From NCBI GenBank assembly GCA_949439935.1, contig CASRZA010000009.1, positions 1 through 33,363 of the forward strand: a DNA stretch of 33,363 bases. The letters are read 5' to 3'. The notes under the pieces are model-generated. The model did no database searches. It saw nothing but the letters and a program-made list of their open reading frames with translations, and was not told the DNA's origin. Positions within the stretch are counted from its first letter, which is position 1; each line of letters starts with the position of its first letter. The position numbers and the translations under genes were made by a program. Below, piece after piece: positions 1 to 8,508 of this stretch. Origin of the DNA: an uncultured Bacilli bacterium. GTDB taxonomy: Bacteria > Bacillota_I > Bacilli_A > RF39 > UBA660.

Positions 1-241
1 AGTTCCACGTCCCTTCGATGTTCTCTACAGTCTCGTCGTTATCTCTGAAAGTCAAGGCTAGGGTTCCATTTGTTATGGTTATTCTCTCTTCTACTTTTTC
101 TCCTAATTGAGATACGAAGTATGCGTATGTTAAAGACGTTGTCAGAGCTACTATCGATACACATAGTACTATCAACGAAATTACGTTCTTTTGGTTATTT
201 TTTCCTTCCATATTTCTTGCAATCCTTTCTTTGATACTCAT
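1..241 (-). CDS. SipW-type signal-peptide surface protein, N-terminal fragment (runs off the left edge)
   Basis: The first 80 codons of a minus-strand gene whose remainder lies beyond base 1. The product begins MSIKERIARNMEGK, followed by a hydrophobic segment (about residues 20-38) ending LTYAYFVSQ. This resembles the N-termini of TasA/camelysin-like proteins processed by SipW-type signal peptidases. A beta-rich stretch follows (ITNGTLALTFRDNDETVEN). It is a close paralogue of the gene at the right end, sharing 36 identical bases (108-143 and 33328-33363). The start is uncertain. ATG at 241 has no good Shine-Dalgarno, while the ATG at codon 11 is preceded by AGAAAGGA. A secreted or cell-surface location is inferred; the function is unknown. 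Confidence 0.7.
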   Translation of the reverse strand, partial: MSIKERIARNMEGKNNQKNVISLIVLCVSIVALTTSLTYAYFVSQLGEKVEERITITNGTLALTFRDNDETVENIEGTWN

Positions 242-332
242 CTTATCATAAGTTATTTAAAATTAATGTCGAACTATGTAATTGATTGTATTTTGTTGTG
301 GCACTTATTTTATGAGTATGATCTATGATAAA

Positions 333-361
333 AGTATATAACCGAATGACTATAATTGCAA
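333..361 (-). promoter_or_regulatory. Sigma-A-like promoter for the left surface-protein gene
   Basis: On the minus strand, TTGCAA (356-361), a 17-base spacer and TATACT (333-338), about 90 bases ahead of the surface-protein start. A second candidate, TTCGAC-N17-TATGAT, ends only 3 bases before the ATG at 241 and would give a leaderless message. Confidence 0.5.
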
Positions 362-391
362 GCATACTGATAACGTTTTAACAGACATTTA

Positions 392-420
392 CAAAAAAAA
401 GAACGCAACTTCGCGTCTTT
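392..420 (-). terminator. Rho-independent terminator after rseP
   Basis: Minus-strand stem AAGACGC/GCGTTCTT with one bulged T and a six-base loop, then a run of eight T. The rseP stop codon sits at the base of the stem. Confidence 0.8.
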
Positions 421-1483
421 AAAATAATTTTAGAATATCTTTAACTGTGATAATCAACATCAATAACATTAACAGAATGAATCCTATAGAATTTATAGCC
501 CCTTCAACCTTCGCACTCATCTTTTTCTTTCTAATGGCTTCGATTATCAATAGTAATACTCTTCCACCATCGCAGGCTGGGATAGGCAAAATGTTGATAA
601 AGCCTAAATTTAAACTCAAATATGCCATCAAATATAACACAGACTCAGCACTGGTCTTCGCAGCTTCCCCTACGACAGAATAAACTCCTATAGGTCCTGA
701 TAGAGCATCTAACGATAATTTACCTGTAAACAGAGAACCTATGATAGTGCACATCGAGCTGAGAACCGATCCGGATTTGATGAACGCGTACTTTAATGCA
801 CTTCCTATTCCTCTATGTCTCTCGCTATCTTGTCCGATTCCGAATACCTTCGTAGTATTTCCGTTTTCGTCTACTTGCTCGATAGGCATAACAGTATAAT
901 CCTTCACAGATCCATCTTTTTTCTTTATTTTAAATTCATATTCGTTCCCATCGTGATCGAGCATCAATAATAAAGTAATTTTATCCCATGTTTTCGCACT
1001 TTTTTCATCGATAGCTAAGACTTTGTCACCTACTTCGATACCCGCTTCTTGTATAGGGTAGCCTTCTGGAGCCTGTCCTATCACGCTAGTCTGTTCGATC
1101 GAACCCCAAATGAGTCCTGAGATGAAAAGTATCAAGAACCCAGTGATGAAGTTCATCGTAACTCCTGCGATCAAGATCAAACATCTCTCCCAGATTTTTT
1201 TATTACACATGTAATCGCTTTTCTTTAATTTGACGTCTCCACCATCATTCTCGTCGACTTCTCCTGCGATCGCACAGAAACCTCCGATTGGAAAAGCTCT
1301 CAAACTATACTCAGTAGGATCTTTCGTCTCTTTCTTTCTTTTGAAACTGAAGATCTTAGGGCCCATACCTAAAGCGAACTCGTAGACATAAGCTCCCCGA
1401 TTTTTAGCAGTTAAGTAGTGGCCTAACTCATGTACAAAGATCAATACTCCCAAAATAACTATAAGTAAAATTAATGCAACCAT
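419..1483 (-). CDS. rseP: Site-2 intramembrane zinc metalloprotease RseP/RasP family
   Basis: 354 residues, the usual length for the family. The first membrane helix contains the zinc-binding HELGH (residues 18-22). A PDZ-like segment lies at about 125-200 (around GYPIQEAGIEVGDKVLAIDE). The second active-site element near residue 300 reads NILPIPACDGGRV, with Cys where Leu is usual before DGG. Family members cut membrane-embedded anti-sigma factors and remnant signal peptides. The gene is 16 bases downstream of cdsA, the usual partner in Firmicutes, although uppS and dxr are not here. AGAAAGGA lies about nine bases before the ATG. It is the last gene of the 419-6869 operon. Confidence 0.93.
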   Translation of the reverse strand: MVALILLIVILGVLIFVHELGHYLTAKNRGAYVYEFALGMGPKIFSFKRKKETKDPTEYSLRAFPIGGFCAIAGEVDENDGGDVKLKKSDYMCNKKIWERCLILIAGVTMNFITGFLILFISGLIWGSIEQTSVIGQAPEGYPIQEAGIEVGDKVLAIDEKSAKTWDKITLLLMLDHDGNEYEFKIKKKDGSVKDYTVMPIEQVDENGNTTKVFGIGQDSERHRGIGSALKYAFIKSGSVLSSMCTIIGSLFTGKLSLDALSGPIGVYSVVGEAAKTSAESVLYLMAYLSLNLGFINILPIPACDGGRVLLLIIEAIRKKKMSAKVEGAINSIGFILLMLLMLIITVKDILKLF

Positions 1484-1499
1484 ATTTATAAAATCCTTT

Positions 1500-2294
1500 C
1501 TAAATTAAGCCTTGCAATAAGACATATGCCAAAGTGACGATCGTCAAACTATCTATTCTGTCCAAGATACCACCGTGACCTGGAATCAGATTAGAGAAAT
1601 CTTTTATATCCTCTTCTCTCTTGATCGCACTGAAGAATAGATCTCCTATCTCACAAGTTATACTTAATGCGGCCAAGACGATGGCGACCACAAACCATGA
1701 AGCTTCTCCTATAAAAGTCATATAATAAATCGAAGATAACATCGTACCCATTATGACTCCCCCGATATAACCTTCCAAACTCTTTTTAGGACTTATTTTT
1801 GTAACTTTATGTTTACCGATCATAACCCCTATGAAATACGCAAACGTATCTGTAAAGATCGTCACCAACAATATGAGAAAGAAATATCTTTTGTCGTAGA
1901 TCAATATATTAGAAATTAAATTCAATACTATTCCTAAAAACATCGTAAAACTCGTGAGTTTAAAAGCATCTTTTGTAGAATACTTATCCGTTCCGAAATA
2001 GAATACACTAGGCAAAAGCATAGCTAAAAAAGCACCTACTAAATATTTATAGTCCAAACCGATCGTTCCATACGTCGCTTCCCTATTCGAATAGACGAGC
2101 ATCAATAAAGTACCTAAGCCCAAGAGAATGACCGGGATTGGATACTTCCTTAAACCCTTTAACTCTAATACCTCTTTATATCCGAGTATCGCAATCAACC
2201 CAACTGCTATTCTAAAAGGAATCCCACCTACTATGACGAGGGGAATGAAGATGATACACATGATAAGTGCACTTATTACTCTTTTCTTCATCAT
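1500..2294 (-). CDS. cdsA: Phosphatidate cytidylyltransferase
   Basis: An integral membrane protein of about 265 residues with many hydrophobic helices. The C-terminal CDP-alcohol signature is intact: GDLFFSAIKREEDIKDF followed by IPGHGGILDRIDS. The family makes CDP-diacylglycerol from phosphatidic acid and CTP at the membrane. A GTG at 2300 is in frame but lies inside the ribosome binding site (TAGGTGA), so translation more likely starts at ATG 2294 or the adjacent ATG 2291 (MKKRVISALIM). It lies between spoIVFB (41 bases upstream) and rseP. Confidence 0.93.
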   Translation of the reverse strand: MMKKRVISALIMCIIFIPLVIVGGIPFRIAVGLIAILGYKEVLELKGLRKYPIPVILLGLGTLLMLVYSNREATYGTIGLDYKYLVGAFLAMLLPSVFYFGTDKYSTKDAFKLTSFTMFLGIVLNLISNILIYDKRYFFLILLVTIFTDTFAYFIGVMIGKHKVTKISPKKSLEGYIGGVIMGTMLSSIYYMTFIGEASWFVVAIVLAALSITCEIGDLFFSAIKREEDIKDFSNLIPGHGGILDRIDSLTIVTLAYVLLQGLI

Positions 2295-2341
2295 ATTCAC
2301 CTACTTAATTATAAGTTAAATTATAGAAAAAATAAAGTCTT

Positions 2342-3094
2342 TTAATGTGTTATACGCGTAAAATATTTTTTTATTACATCTTGTTCATGAATTCCATCGA
2401 CATAGTTCGTCCGATTTTTATAAATACTAGCTATATTTTTTACATTTTTTCTTGGGTAATCGAATACATACGTCATCCTTTCAAAATAAAATCTATTCAG
2501 TATAAAGGGCTCGTTCTTAAGCTCTTCGATACACATAAATAAGAGAAAAATAAAAACAAATATGTTATCTTTTACCATATCTAATCTATAAAAACTTATT
2601 CCTAAAATTACAAAGATGCTAAGACTGATAGCTAATTTTTGGACCTTTTTAAAAGGCAAAAACATCTCTCCCAAAAGTTTAACTATCTTATACCCATCTA
2701 ATGGACAGATCGGTACTAAATTAAAAAGGATTATAAATATATTATAAGAATTTAAGAATTTAAATAAATTATATTCTAAAAAAACTCCATCATAAAGATA
2801 CAAAAAAACGAATCCTAAGATAGTCTGAAAAAATATACCTCCGACACAGATGAGTAAGTCTTCACATATATTCTCAGAAATCATCGCATCTATTTTAGTT
2901 AACCCTCCAAAAGGTAAGATTTCTATAGATATAACTTTTCTTTTGAAAATACGCATCATAAATATATGTCCACATTCGTGAATCACTACGATGGCAAAGA
3001 TAGACACTATATATCTAAAATACCCAGTCAAAAAACCTACAAAAAGCATTAGCCATGTTAATGAATGGATCTTAAATTTATTCGATAAATTCAT
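2342..3094 (-). CDS. spoIVFB: SpoIVFB-like M50 site-2 protease
   Basis: 250 residues with several membrane segments. The zinc motif HECGH is at residues 39-43 and the second conserved element NLVPICPLDG at about 125-134, both intact. In Bacillus, SpoIVFB releases active sigma-K from pro-sigma-K in the mother cell under control of SpoIVFA. The 17-base overlap with the spoIVFA-like gene upstream supports this assignment over a generic M50 protease. The tail after residue 200 is charged and lacks an obvious CBS domain. It lies 41 bases upstream of cdsA. No sigK is visible here. Confidence 0.85.
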   Translation of the reverse strand: MNLSNKFKIHSLTWLMLFVGFLTGYFRYIVSIFAIVVIHECGHIFMMRIFKRKVISIEILPFGGLTKIDAMISENICEDLLICVGGIFFQTILGFVFLYLYDGVFLEYNLFKFLNSYNIFIILFNLVPICPLDGYKIVKLLGEMFLPFKKVQKLAISLSIFVILGISFYRLDMVKDNIFVFIFLLFMCIEELKNEPFILNRFYFERMTYVFDYPRKNVKNIASIYKNRTNYVDGIHEQDVIKKYFTRITH

Positions 3095-3698
3095 TGTACT
3101 CTAGATACTCACTATCTTTTCTGAAAAGAAGGTACATCTTTTCTCCCTCTGCTGTGCCGAGATAACTGCCTTTACTCACATAGTCATAAAGACTTACAGA
3201 AAGATTTCCGACGTTCCCGTACCAATAATCGACCTCATCTATCCCTTGAATTATGACAGTGTTTCCATAGCCTTCCTTCTCACCTACAAAGACGACCACT
3301 CCTGAATTTATGGTCGGTACTAGGTAGTTTTTATTTACCTTTAATTCATACCCATCCTTATAATTAGTGATAGATTCATATTGTATTTTCTCGTTAAAGA
3401 CCGTTTGATCATCTTTGATGACTTTATCGAATGGAACTATACTTCCAAAATATTTATTGTATATGTTAGCTATTTTTGTAAAAGAAATATTCTCTTTAAG
3501 AACCGTTTCTCGTATGAATTCATTGCCAATTTTAGTTGAATTAGCAAATATGATCGCGGCAAAAAACACTATGACGCTCAAGAGAATTCTCGATATCAAA
3601 GAATTTACATAACTTCGAGAAGAATTATCGTCTTCCTTCTGATTATTTCCCTTGCGTTTATTTCTCATTCTTTTTTTTGCTGCTTCGATTGTATCCAT
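3078..3698 (-). CDS. spoIVFA: SpoIVFA-like degenerate M23 (LytM) membrane protein
   Basis: 206 residues: a basic cytoplasmic N-terminus (AAKKRMRNKRKG), one membrane helix at about residues 33-52, then an extracytoplasmic region ending in a LytM-like fold (VPTINSGVVVFVGEKEGYGN). The zinc-binding His residues of active M23 peptidases are absent, as in SpoIVFA. In Bacillus this protein tethers and restrains SpoIVFB. The 3' end overlaps spoIVFB by 17 bases, which suggests translational coupling. TAGGGTGA lies eight bases before the ATG. Confidence 0.85.
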   Translation of the reverse strand: MDTIEAAKKRMRNKRKGNNQKEDDNSSRSYVNSLISRILLSVIVFFAAIIFANSTKIGNEFIRETVLKENISFTKIANIYNKYFGSIVPFDKVIKDDQTVFNEKIQYESITNYKDGYELKVNKNYLVPTINSGVVVFVGEKEGYGNTVIIQGIDEVDYWYGNVGNLSVSLYDYVSKGSYLGTAEGEKMYLLFRKDSEYLEYNEFIE

Positions 3699-3765
3699 CT
3701 AGTTTCACCCTATTTAATTTTATTAAGCTCCTTCAAAAAAAAGAATAAAATTCTAAATTTTTACA

Positions 3766-3798
3766 AGAAAAAAGTACGACCAACTCAAGTTGCTACTT
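3766..3798 (-). terminator. Imperfect terminator between the transposase-N-like gene and spoIVFA
   Basis: Minus-strand stem AAGTA..AAC / GTT..TACTT with an asymmetric internal loop, followed by TTTTTT. It may only partly stop transcription, so spoIVFA could be read through or have its own sporulation promoter. Confidence 0.5.
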
Positions 3799-4304
3799 CA
3801 CTTTTTTTTCACTATATACTTTGCTCTTTCGATAAAAACTTTTGCCAGTTCACTTAAAGAGCCACTCTCTAGTTCGCCTTTTTTAAAATTCTTCGTGTCA
3901 CATAAGAGAACATGATTCAAAAATGTTACAGTATCTATCTTGACATTTTCAAATTCGATTAAATCTTCTTTCAAAATGTTGCACGACTCTATTGGATCAT
4001 ATTCCAAAAAACATCTGAATTCCAAGTCAGTATTCAGCCTTTCTATGACACTTGCTTCGTCGAGCTCATAATATGTTTTTAATAACAAAACCTTAAATAG
4101 TCTTACTATTTCTAAGACATTTTTATATTTTGTGAAGGGGCACGTATCTTTAAGAAGTGCATATACAGCATCAAAATCGACAATTCTTTTTAATCGACGC
4201 CAAAAATTATCCTCAGGAATAAATACTCCATATACTTCTTCTATTCTTTTGTCAGCCGAGGCCTTGTAATCATTATATATTAACATTTTATCGCCATCTT
4301 CCAT
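3798..4304 (-). CDS. Stand-alone transposase N-terminal (DUF772-like) domain protein
   Basis: 168 residues matching, by eye, the N-terminal domain of IS5/IS1182-type transposases: FIPEDNFWRRLKRIVDFDAV, then LFKVLLLKTYYELDEASVIE and TDLEFRCFLEYDP. In a full transposase a DDE catalytic domain follows. Here the protein ends after a short charged tail (SELAKVFIERAKYIVKKK) and no DDE remnant or terminal inverted repeat is seen downstream. It is an intact frame directly after fic (37-base gap), so it may be a domesticated or truncated transposase relic. Start uncertain: the ATG at 4304 has no Shine-Dalgarno, while the ATG at 4286 has GGAAG about ten bases upstream. Confidence 0.65.
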   Translation of the reverse strand: MEDGDKMLIYNDYKASADKRIEEVYGVFIPEDNFWRRLKRIVDFDAVYALLKDTCPFTKYKNVLEIVRLFKVLLLKTYYELDEASVIERLNTDLEFRCFLEYDPIESCNILKEDLIEFENVKIDTVTFLNHVLLCDTKNFKKGELESGSLSELAKVFIERAKYIVKKK

Positions 4305-4341
4305 TCTGAGAAACTAAAAAACCTTCAATTTCAAACTATGA

Positions 4342-4965
4342 CTATTCAGATAATTCAAAATTTAAAAGTTCTTTGCAGACCTCTGCAAAAATATCTTGTT
4401 CATTTTTAATCGTATTTTTGTATTCTCTTCGACCTCTCAAATAAAATGATTTATCTTTGTCTAAAATTATAAATGGCTCTATAGAATTCTTTAGGCATTC
4501 CTTAAACATGATCGCTCTTCCTACTCGACCGTTTCCATTTCCAAAAGGATGAATACACTCAAATCGATAGTGAAATTCTATAATATCTTCTAATTCCACT
4601 TTCGATAAATTCTCGTACCAGCTTAAGAGATCCACCAAGTCTTTCTCGACCATCTCTGGAGGACTTGTCTCTACAACCTCGATTAAACCTATTCTGTTAG
4701 GTACTACTTTAAATCCACCTACATTATATCTAGGATTATCTTCATCAAATGATTTTTCATTTCTATTAAGTTTGATCGTATCTTCTTTTTTAGGAATAAA
4801 AGTATTCGACTCGTATATATCCTCTGTTTCATCTTCAGATAGACGACTACCCTCGATCTTATTCGAATTATAAGCAAAGTTTACTTGACAATAGTGATAA
4901 ATATTTCCTTTAAATTTTGACTTTTTCTGTTCGAGAAGTTCTCTTTTTATTTTAGTTATATCCAT
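4342..4965 (-). CDS. Fic-domain protein with N-terminal self-inhibitory motif
   Basis: 207 residues. The catalytic Fic motif HPFGNGNGRVGR is complete at residues 139-150, so AMP transfer (or another nucleotide or phosphate transfer) to a protein target is possible. Residues 34-39 read SNKIEG, matching the inhibitory [S/T]xxxE[G/N] helix. Its N-terminal placement makes this a self-inhibited (class II-like) Fic protein, so no separate antitoxin is needed. Targets cannot be read from the sequence. It sits 16 bases after manB. A weak GATGGGG precedes the ATG. Confidence 0.9.
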   Translation of the reverse strand: MDITKIKRELLEQKKSKFKGNIYHYCQVNFAYNSNKIEGSRLSEDETEDIYESNTFIPKKEDTIKLNRNEKSFDEDNPRYNVGGFKVVPNRIGLIEVVETSPPEMVEKDLVDLLSWYENLSKVELEDIIEFHYRFECIHPFGNGNGRVGRAIMFKECLKNSIEPFIILDKDKSFYLRGRREYKNTIKNEQDIFAEVCKELLNFELSE

Positions 4966-4981
4966 CGATTAATGCCCCATC

Positions 4982-6352
4982 TTATTTGTTTAAACTTTCA
5001 ACTAGACTCATATATTCGTTTCTTATGCTTTCTAACCTGTCTTCTGTCTTAGCTTCGAATCTTAAAGTCAGATTAGGGCCCGTATTAGATGCCCTTACTA
5101 GAGCCCATCCATCCTCAAACTTAGCTCTCACTCCGTCGACTGTGATCACTTCGACATCATTTTCGTTGCAATACTCTAAAACACTTTCGACTATTTTAAA
5201 TTTCTTCTCTTCGGTAGTCTTAATTTTTATTTCAGGAGTGCTATAATAAACGGTTAAATGGTTGTATAATTCGCTTAATCTCCTGCCAGATTTACTAACT
5301 ATTTCGATCAATCTGAGACTAGCGTATATCCCTGAATCGAATCCGTCCCACTTATCCCTAAAGAATACGTGACCTGAAAGTTCTCCACCGAAAGTCAGAT
5401 CCATCTCTTTTACTTTATATTTTAGATAAGAGTTTCCTGTACGATATATATATGGGGTTCCTCCCAATCTTACGATTTCGTCCTCTAGTTGTTTAGAGCA
5501 CTTCACGTCGAAGAGAGCCGTTTTATTTTTTGCTGACTCGAAGATATCGTCCCACACGATAGCCATAAAGGTGTCTATCGCGACGATGTTTCCTAATTCG
5601 TCGATTATACCAAGTCTATCTCCATCCCCATCGTAGCCTATTCCTAAGTCTGCGCCTACTTCTAAAACCTTCTCGCGAAGTTGAACCATATTCTCTGGAA
5701 CACTAGGATCTGGATGATGGCTTGGAAAAGAACCGTCTGAAACGTCGTTGATATATACTATATCTAAATTTAATTTGTCGAACACGTCGTGTACCAATAT
5801 CGAAGTCGTAGCATTAGCAGGATCGATGACGACTTTTAATCTCCGATCGATCTTTATATCCCTAGTTAATCTCTCTAAGTATGCATCTCTTACGTCGACG
5901 GTTTCTATCTCCCCAGACCCTTTCTCAAACTCACCTTTCATAGCGATATCGTAAAGTTCTTCTACCTTTTTACCACAGATGTTATCGTAATTTTCCACTG
6001 CGATTTTAAAACCATTATCGCCTACTGGATTGTGACTCGCGGTCACCATGACACCACAATCTATCTTTAAATATAGGCATGCAAAATAATACATCGGAGT
6101 CGTAACTAACCCTAAGTATTTTACACTTACACCTGTCGATGTAATACCTTCTAGCAAAGCATTCGCGAGTGATTCTCCACTTAGCCTGTTGTCGTGACCT
6201 ACTACACAAACGTTCTTTCTGAGACTCCTTATCTTCGTACCGAATGCTAGACCTACAGTATAAGCTGTATCCTCGTCTATCTGAGTTTTGTATTCTCCTC
6301 TTATGTCGTATTCTCTAAAAATTGTTTTTACTAAATCTTTTTTTACTTCCAT
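4982..6352 (-). CDS. manB: Phosphomannomutase/phosphoglucomutase (alpha-D-phosphohexomutase)
   Basis: 456 residues with the four family signatures in order: phosphoserine loop TASHNP (104-109, acceptor Ser106), metal loop DGDGDR (241-246), sugar loop GGELSGH (322-328) and the C-terminal phosphate-binding RASNTGPNLTLR. These enzymes interconvert hexose 1- and 6-phosphates for cell-surface polysaccharide synthesis. The ManB/AlgC-like sugar loop cannot by itself settle mannose against glucose preference. It starts one base after smp ends and is followed 16 bases later by fic. Confidence 0.92.
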   Translation of the reverse strand: MEVKKDLVKTIFREYDIRGEYKTQIDEDTAYTVGLAFGTKIRSLRKNVCVVGHDNRLSGESLANALLEGITSTGVSVKYLGLVTTPMYYFACLYLKIDCGVMVTASHNPVGDNGFKIAVENYDNICGKKVEELYDIAMKGEFEKGSGEIETVDVRDAYLERLTRDIKIDRRLKVVIDPANATTSILVHDVFDKLNLDIVYINDVSDGSFPSHHPDPSVPENMVQLREKVLEVGADLGIGYDGDGDRLGIIDELGNIVAIDTFMAIVWDDIFESAKNKTALFDVKCSKQLEDEIVRLGGTPYIYRTGNSYLKYKVKEMDLTFGGELSGHVFFRDKWDGFDSGIYASLRLIEIVSKSGRRLSELYNHLTVYYSTPEIKIKTTEEKKFKIVESVLEYCNENDVEVITVDGVRAKFEDGWALVRASNTGPNLTLRFEAKTEDRLESIRNEYMSLVESLNK

Positions 6353-6353
6353 G

Positions 6354-6869
6354 TTAATTCAATATTCCTTTCAAAATCCCGTATGAGAAAATCATCATTA
6401 TGACTCCTGCGATTAAAACTCCTAAAAGTGCCGCCAAGAAGCTCTTCTTTTTATCTAACCCTAAGAGTACAGCGAGCAAGCATCCTGTCCAAGCTCCTGT
6501 ACCCGGAAGTGGCACCCCGACGAACAAAGTTATTCCTAAATATCCATACTTATCGATAGTATCCTTCTTAGATAAAGCCTTATTTTTCCACCAATCTATG
6601 ATCTTTTTAAAAAAGTTTATCTTCGACAGCAAGTTTAAAACTGCATCCATCAAAAATAGTACGAATGGGATTATTAAAATGTTCGCGATCAAGCACACTG
6701 CAAAAGACTGCCAAGCAGGCATATCTAAGAGACTCGCTGCTATAAGACCTCCTCTAAGTTCCAAAATCGGCAAAAGGGAAATGATGAATATCAATATATA
6801 CTTACCCATCATCGATCCTGTTACTCCCCCAGCAATTCCAAGTATAGTTTTAACGATTTTATCTGCCAT
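6354..6869 (-). CDS. Small multidrug export family membrane protein (COG2426-like)
   Basis: 171 residues, highly hydrophobic. It carries the family's LPILELRGGLIAAS element near residue 35 and the DedA-like re-entrant element VGVPLPGTGAWTG near residue 117. Despite the family name, transport activity is poorly established. First gene of the operon that continues into manB. AGAAAGGA lies nine bases before the ATG and a strong promoter lies upstream. Confidence 0.82.
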   Translation of the reverse strand: MADKIVKTILGIAGGVTGSMMGKYILIFIISLLPILELRGGLIAASLLDMPAWQSFAVCLIANILIIPFVLFLMDAVLNLLSKINFFKKIIDWWKNKALSKKDTIDKYGYLGITLFVGVPLPGTGAWTGCLLAVLLGLDKKKSFLAALLGVLIAGVIMMIFSYGILKGILN

Positions 6870-6915
6870 CTTATCTATCCTTTCTTAAAGTAATCATACT
6901 ACCTTTACTGATTAA

Positions 6916-6945
6916 ATATTAACACGTTTCTCGATTACTTGTCAA
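6916..6945 (-). promoter_or_regulatory. Sigma-A promoter of the smp-manB-fic operon
   Basis: Perfect -35 TTGACA (6940-6945), 18-base spacer, TAATAT (6916-6921). The rest of the 6870-7118 gap holds only the glyS terminator and AT-rich sequence. Confidence 0.75.
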
Positions 6946-7090
6946 TGTTATGACCAACGTTACAGATCATTATATCGAGAAAAATAAATAACTTACATTT
7001 TTATTTGGTTCTTGTTCTTATAATCAAAAATAAATTCAAAAAACTCACTTTAATATAGAACAGAAATAATTTATTAGATTTATCGCCATT

Positions 7091-7120
7091 TAAAAACCGA
7101 CCAGACATGGTCGATTTTTT
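7091..7120 (-). terminator. Terminator after glyS
   Basis: Minus-strand stem ATCGACCA/TGGTCGGT with loop TGTC, followed by TTTTTA. The 5' base of the stem touches the glyS stop codon. Confidence 0.85.
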
Positions 7121-8498
7121 ACAATTTGATCTTTTCGTTTATATAGTTTTTCAACTCAGAGATAGGAAGTTTAATTTGCTCCATCGTATCTCTGTCTCTT
7201 AAAGTCACAGTACCTTCGTTCAAAGTTTCATCATCTATCGTAATAGCGAAAGGTGTACCGATCGCATCACTTCTTCTATAACGTTTTCCGATGCTTCCCG
7301 TTTCGTCGTAAGAAACTGGGAACTCGCTACAGAGCATACTGTAAATCTCTTTTGCTTTATCGCTATGTACTTTCTTTATCAAAGGCAAGATCGAAAGTTT
7401 ATAAGGCGCGAGAGCTGGAATGAGGTGCAATACCTCTCTTTCATCTCCACCTTCCAAAATTTCCTTTTCATATGCATCGCATAGTAAAGCCAAGAAAAGT
7501 CTATCCAATCCTACAGATGGCTCAATGACATAAGGCAAATATTTTTCGTTCGTCTCAGGATCTAAATATCTCAAATCCTCTTTGGAGTGCTCCATGTGGA
7601 CGCCCAAGTCATAATCAGTTCTATCGGCGATACCCCATAGCTCTCCCCATCCCATCGGATACTTATATTCGATATCTGTAGTAGCTTTACTATAGAAAGA
7701 CAACTCTTCCTTTTTATGATCTCTATAACGTAAATTATCTTTCTTAAGCCCTAAAGTCTTTAAAAAATCTAAACACGTATTTTTATAGAAGCCGAACCAC
7801 TCTAAATCGGTGTTTGGTTTACAGAAGAACTCCAATTCCATCTGTTCGAATTCTCTAACCCTAAAGATGAAGTTACCCGGCGTAATCTCGTTTCTGAACG
7901 ACTTACCGATTTGACCTATTCCGAATGGTACTTTCATTCTCATCGCTCTTTGCACGTTGTTAAAGTTTACGAATATACCTTGAGCCGTTTCACCTCTCAA
8001 ATAGACGGTGCTCTTGTTGTCCTCTGTGACGCCGATGTGAGTTTCGAACAAGAGATTAAATTTTCTTATAGGTGTAAAGTCAGTAGAACCACAGTTAGGG
8101 CACTCTATGCCATTTTCTTTAATATAAGTCTCTAACTCTTCGTTGCTCCAACCGTCACCTGTCTCGACGCCTTTTGAAAATTCCTCAACTAATTTGTCGG
8201 CACGATGACGAGCCTTACATTTTTTACAATCGACTAAAGGATCTGCGAAATTCGCTACGTGACCGCTTGCTACCCAGACCTCTGGATTCATCAAGATCGC
8301 AGAATCCAAGCCGACATTATAGATGTTTTCTTGGATAAATTTCTGCCACCAAGCTTTCTTTATATTTTCTTTTAATTCTCTTCCTAAAGGACCGTAATCC
8401 CAAGAATTAGACAAGCCTCCATATATTTCGCTTCCTTGGAATATATATCCGTACTGTTTCGTATAAGCAACTATGTGCTCCATTTTTAAATCTTTCAT
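7119..8498 (-). CDS. glyS: Glycyl-tRNA synthetase, single-chain alpha2 type
   Basis: 459 residues of the one-polypeptide class II GlyRS, not the alpha2beta2 type. A zinc-binding insertion has Cys pairs CKKC (91-94) and CPNC (133-136). Class II motif 2 is seen in [16 protein letters not shown], and motif 3 in the region ending [13 protein letters not shown]. The C-terminal anticodon-binding domain follows ([11 protein letters not shown] onward). It lies ten bases downstream of the RNase J-like gene, so both are probably transcribed from the promoter at 10199-10227. No T-box is seen ahead of either gene. Confidence 0.95.
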   Translation of the reverse strand: MKDLKMEHIVAYTKQYGYIFQGSEIYGGLSNSWDYGPLGRELKENIKKAWWQKFIQENIYNVGLDSAILMNPEVWVASGHVANFADPLVDCKKCKARHRADKLVEEFSKGVETGDGWSNEELETYIKENGIECPNCGSTDFTPIRKFNLLFETHIGVTEDNKSTVYLRGETAQGIFVNFNNVQRAMRMKVPFGIGQIGKSFRNEITPGNFIFRVREFEQMELEFFCKPNTDLEWFGFYKNTCLDFLKTLGLKKDNLRYRDHKKEELSFYSKATTDIEYKYPMGWGELWGIADRTDYDLGVHMEHSKEDLRYLDPETNEKYLPYVIEPSVGLDRLFLALLCDAYEKEILEGGDEREVLHLIPALAPYKLSILPLIKKVHSDKAKEIYSMLCSEFPVSYDETGSIGKRYRRSDAIGTPFAITIDDETLNEGTVTLRDRDTMEQIKLPISELKNYINEKIKL

Positions 8499-8508
8499 AA
8501 ATTTTCTC

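Noticed and set aside
2298-2300. GTG at 2300 as the cdsA start
   Set aside because: It is part of the TAGGTGA ribosome binding site; the ATGs at 2294 and 2291 have proper spacing.
6400-6888. Long open frame on the plus strand opposite the small multidrug export gene (and similar antisense frames elsewhere)
   Set aside because: It lies fully antisense to a gene with clear family motifs and has no ribosome binding site; such frames arise from codon bias on the coding strand.
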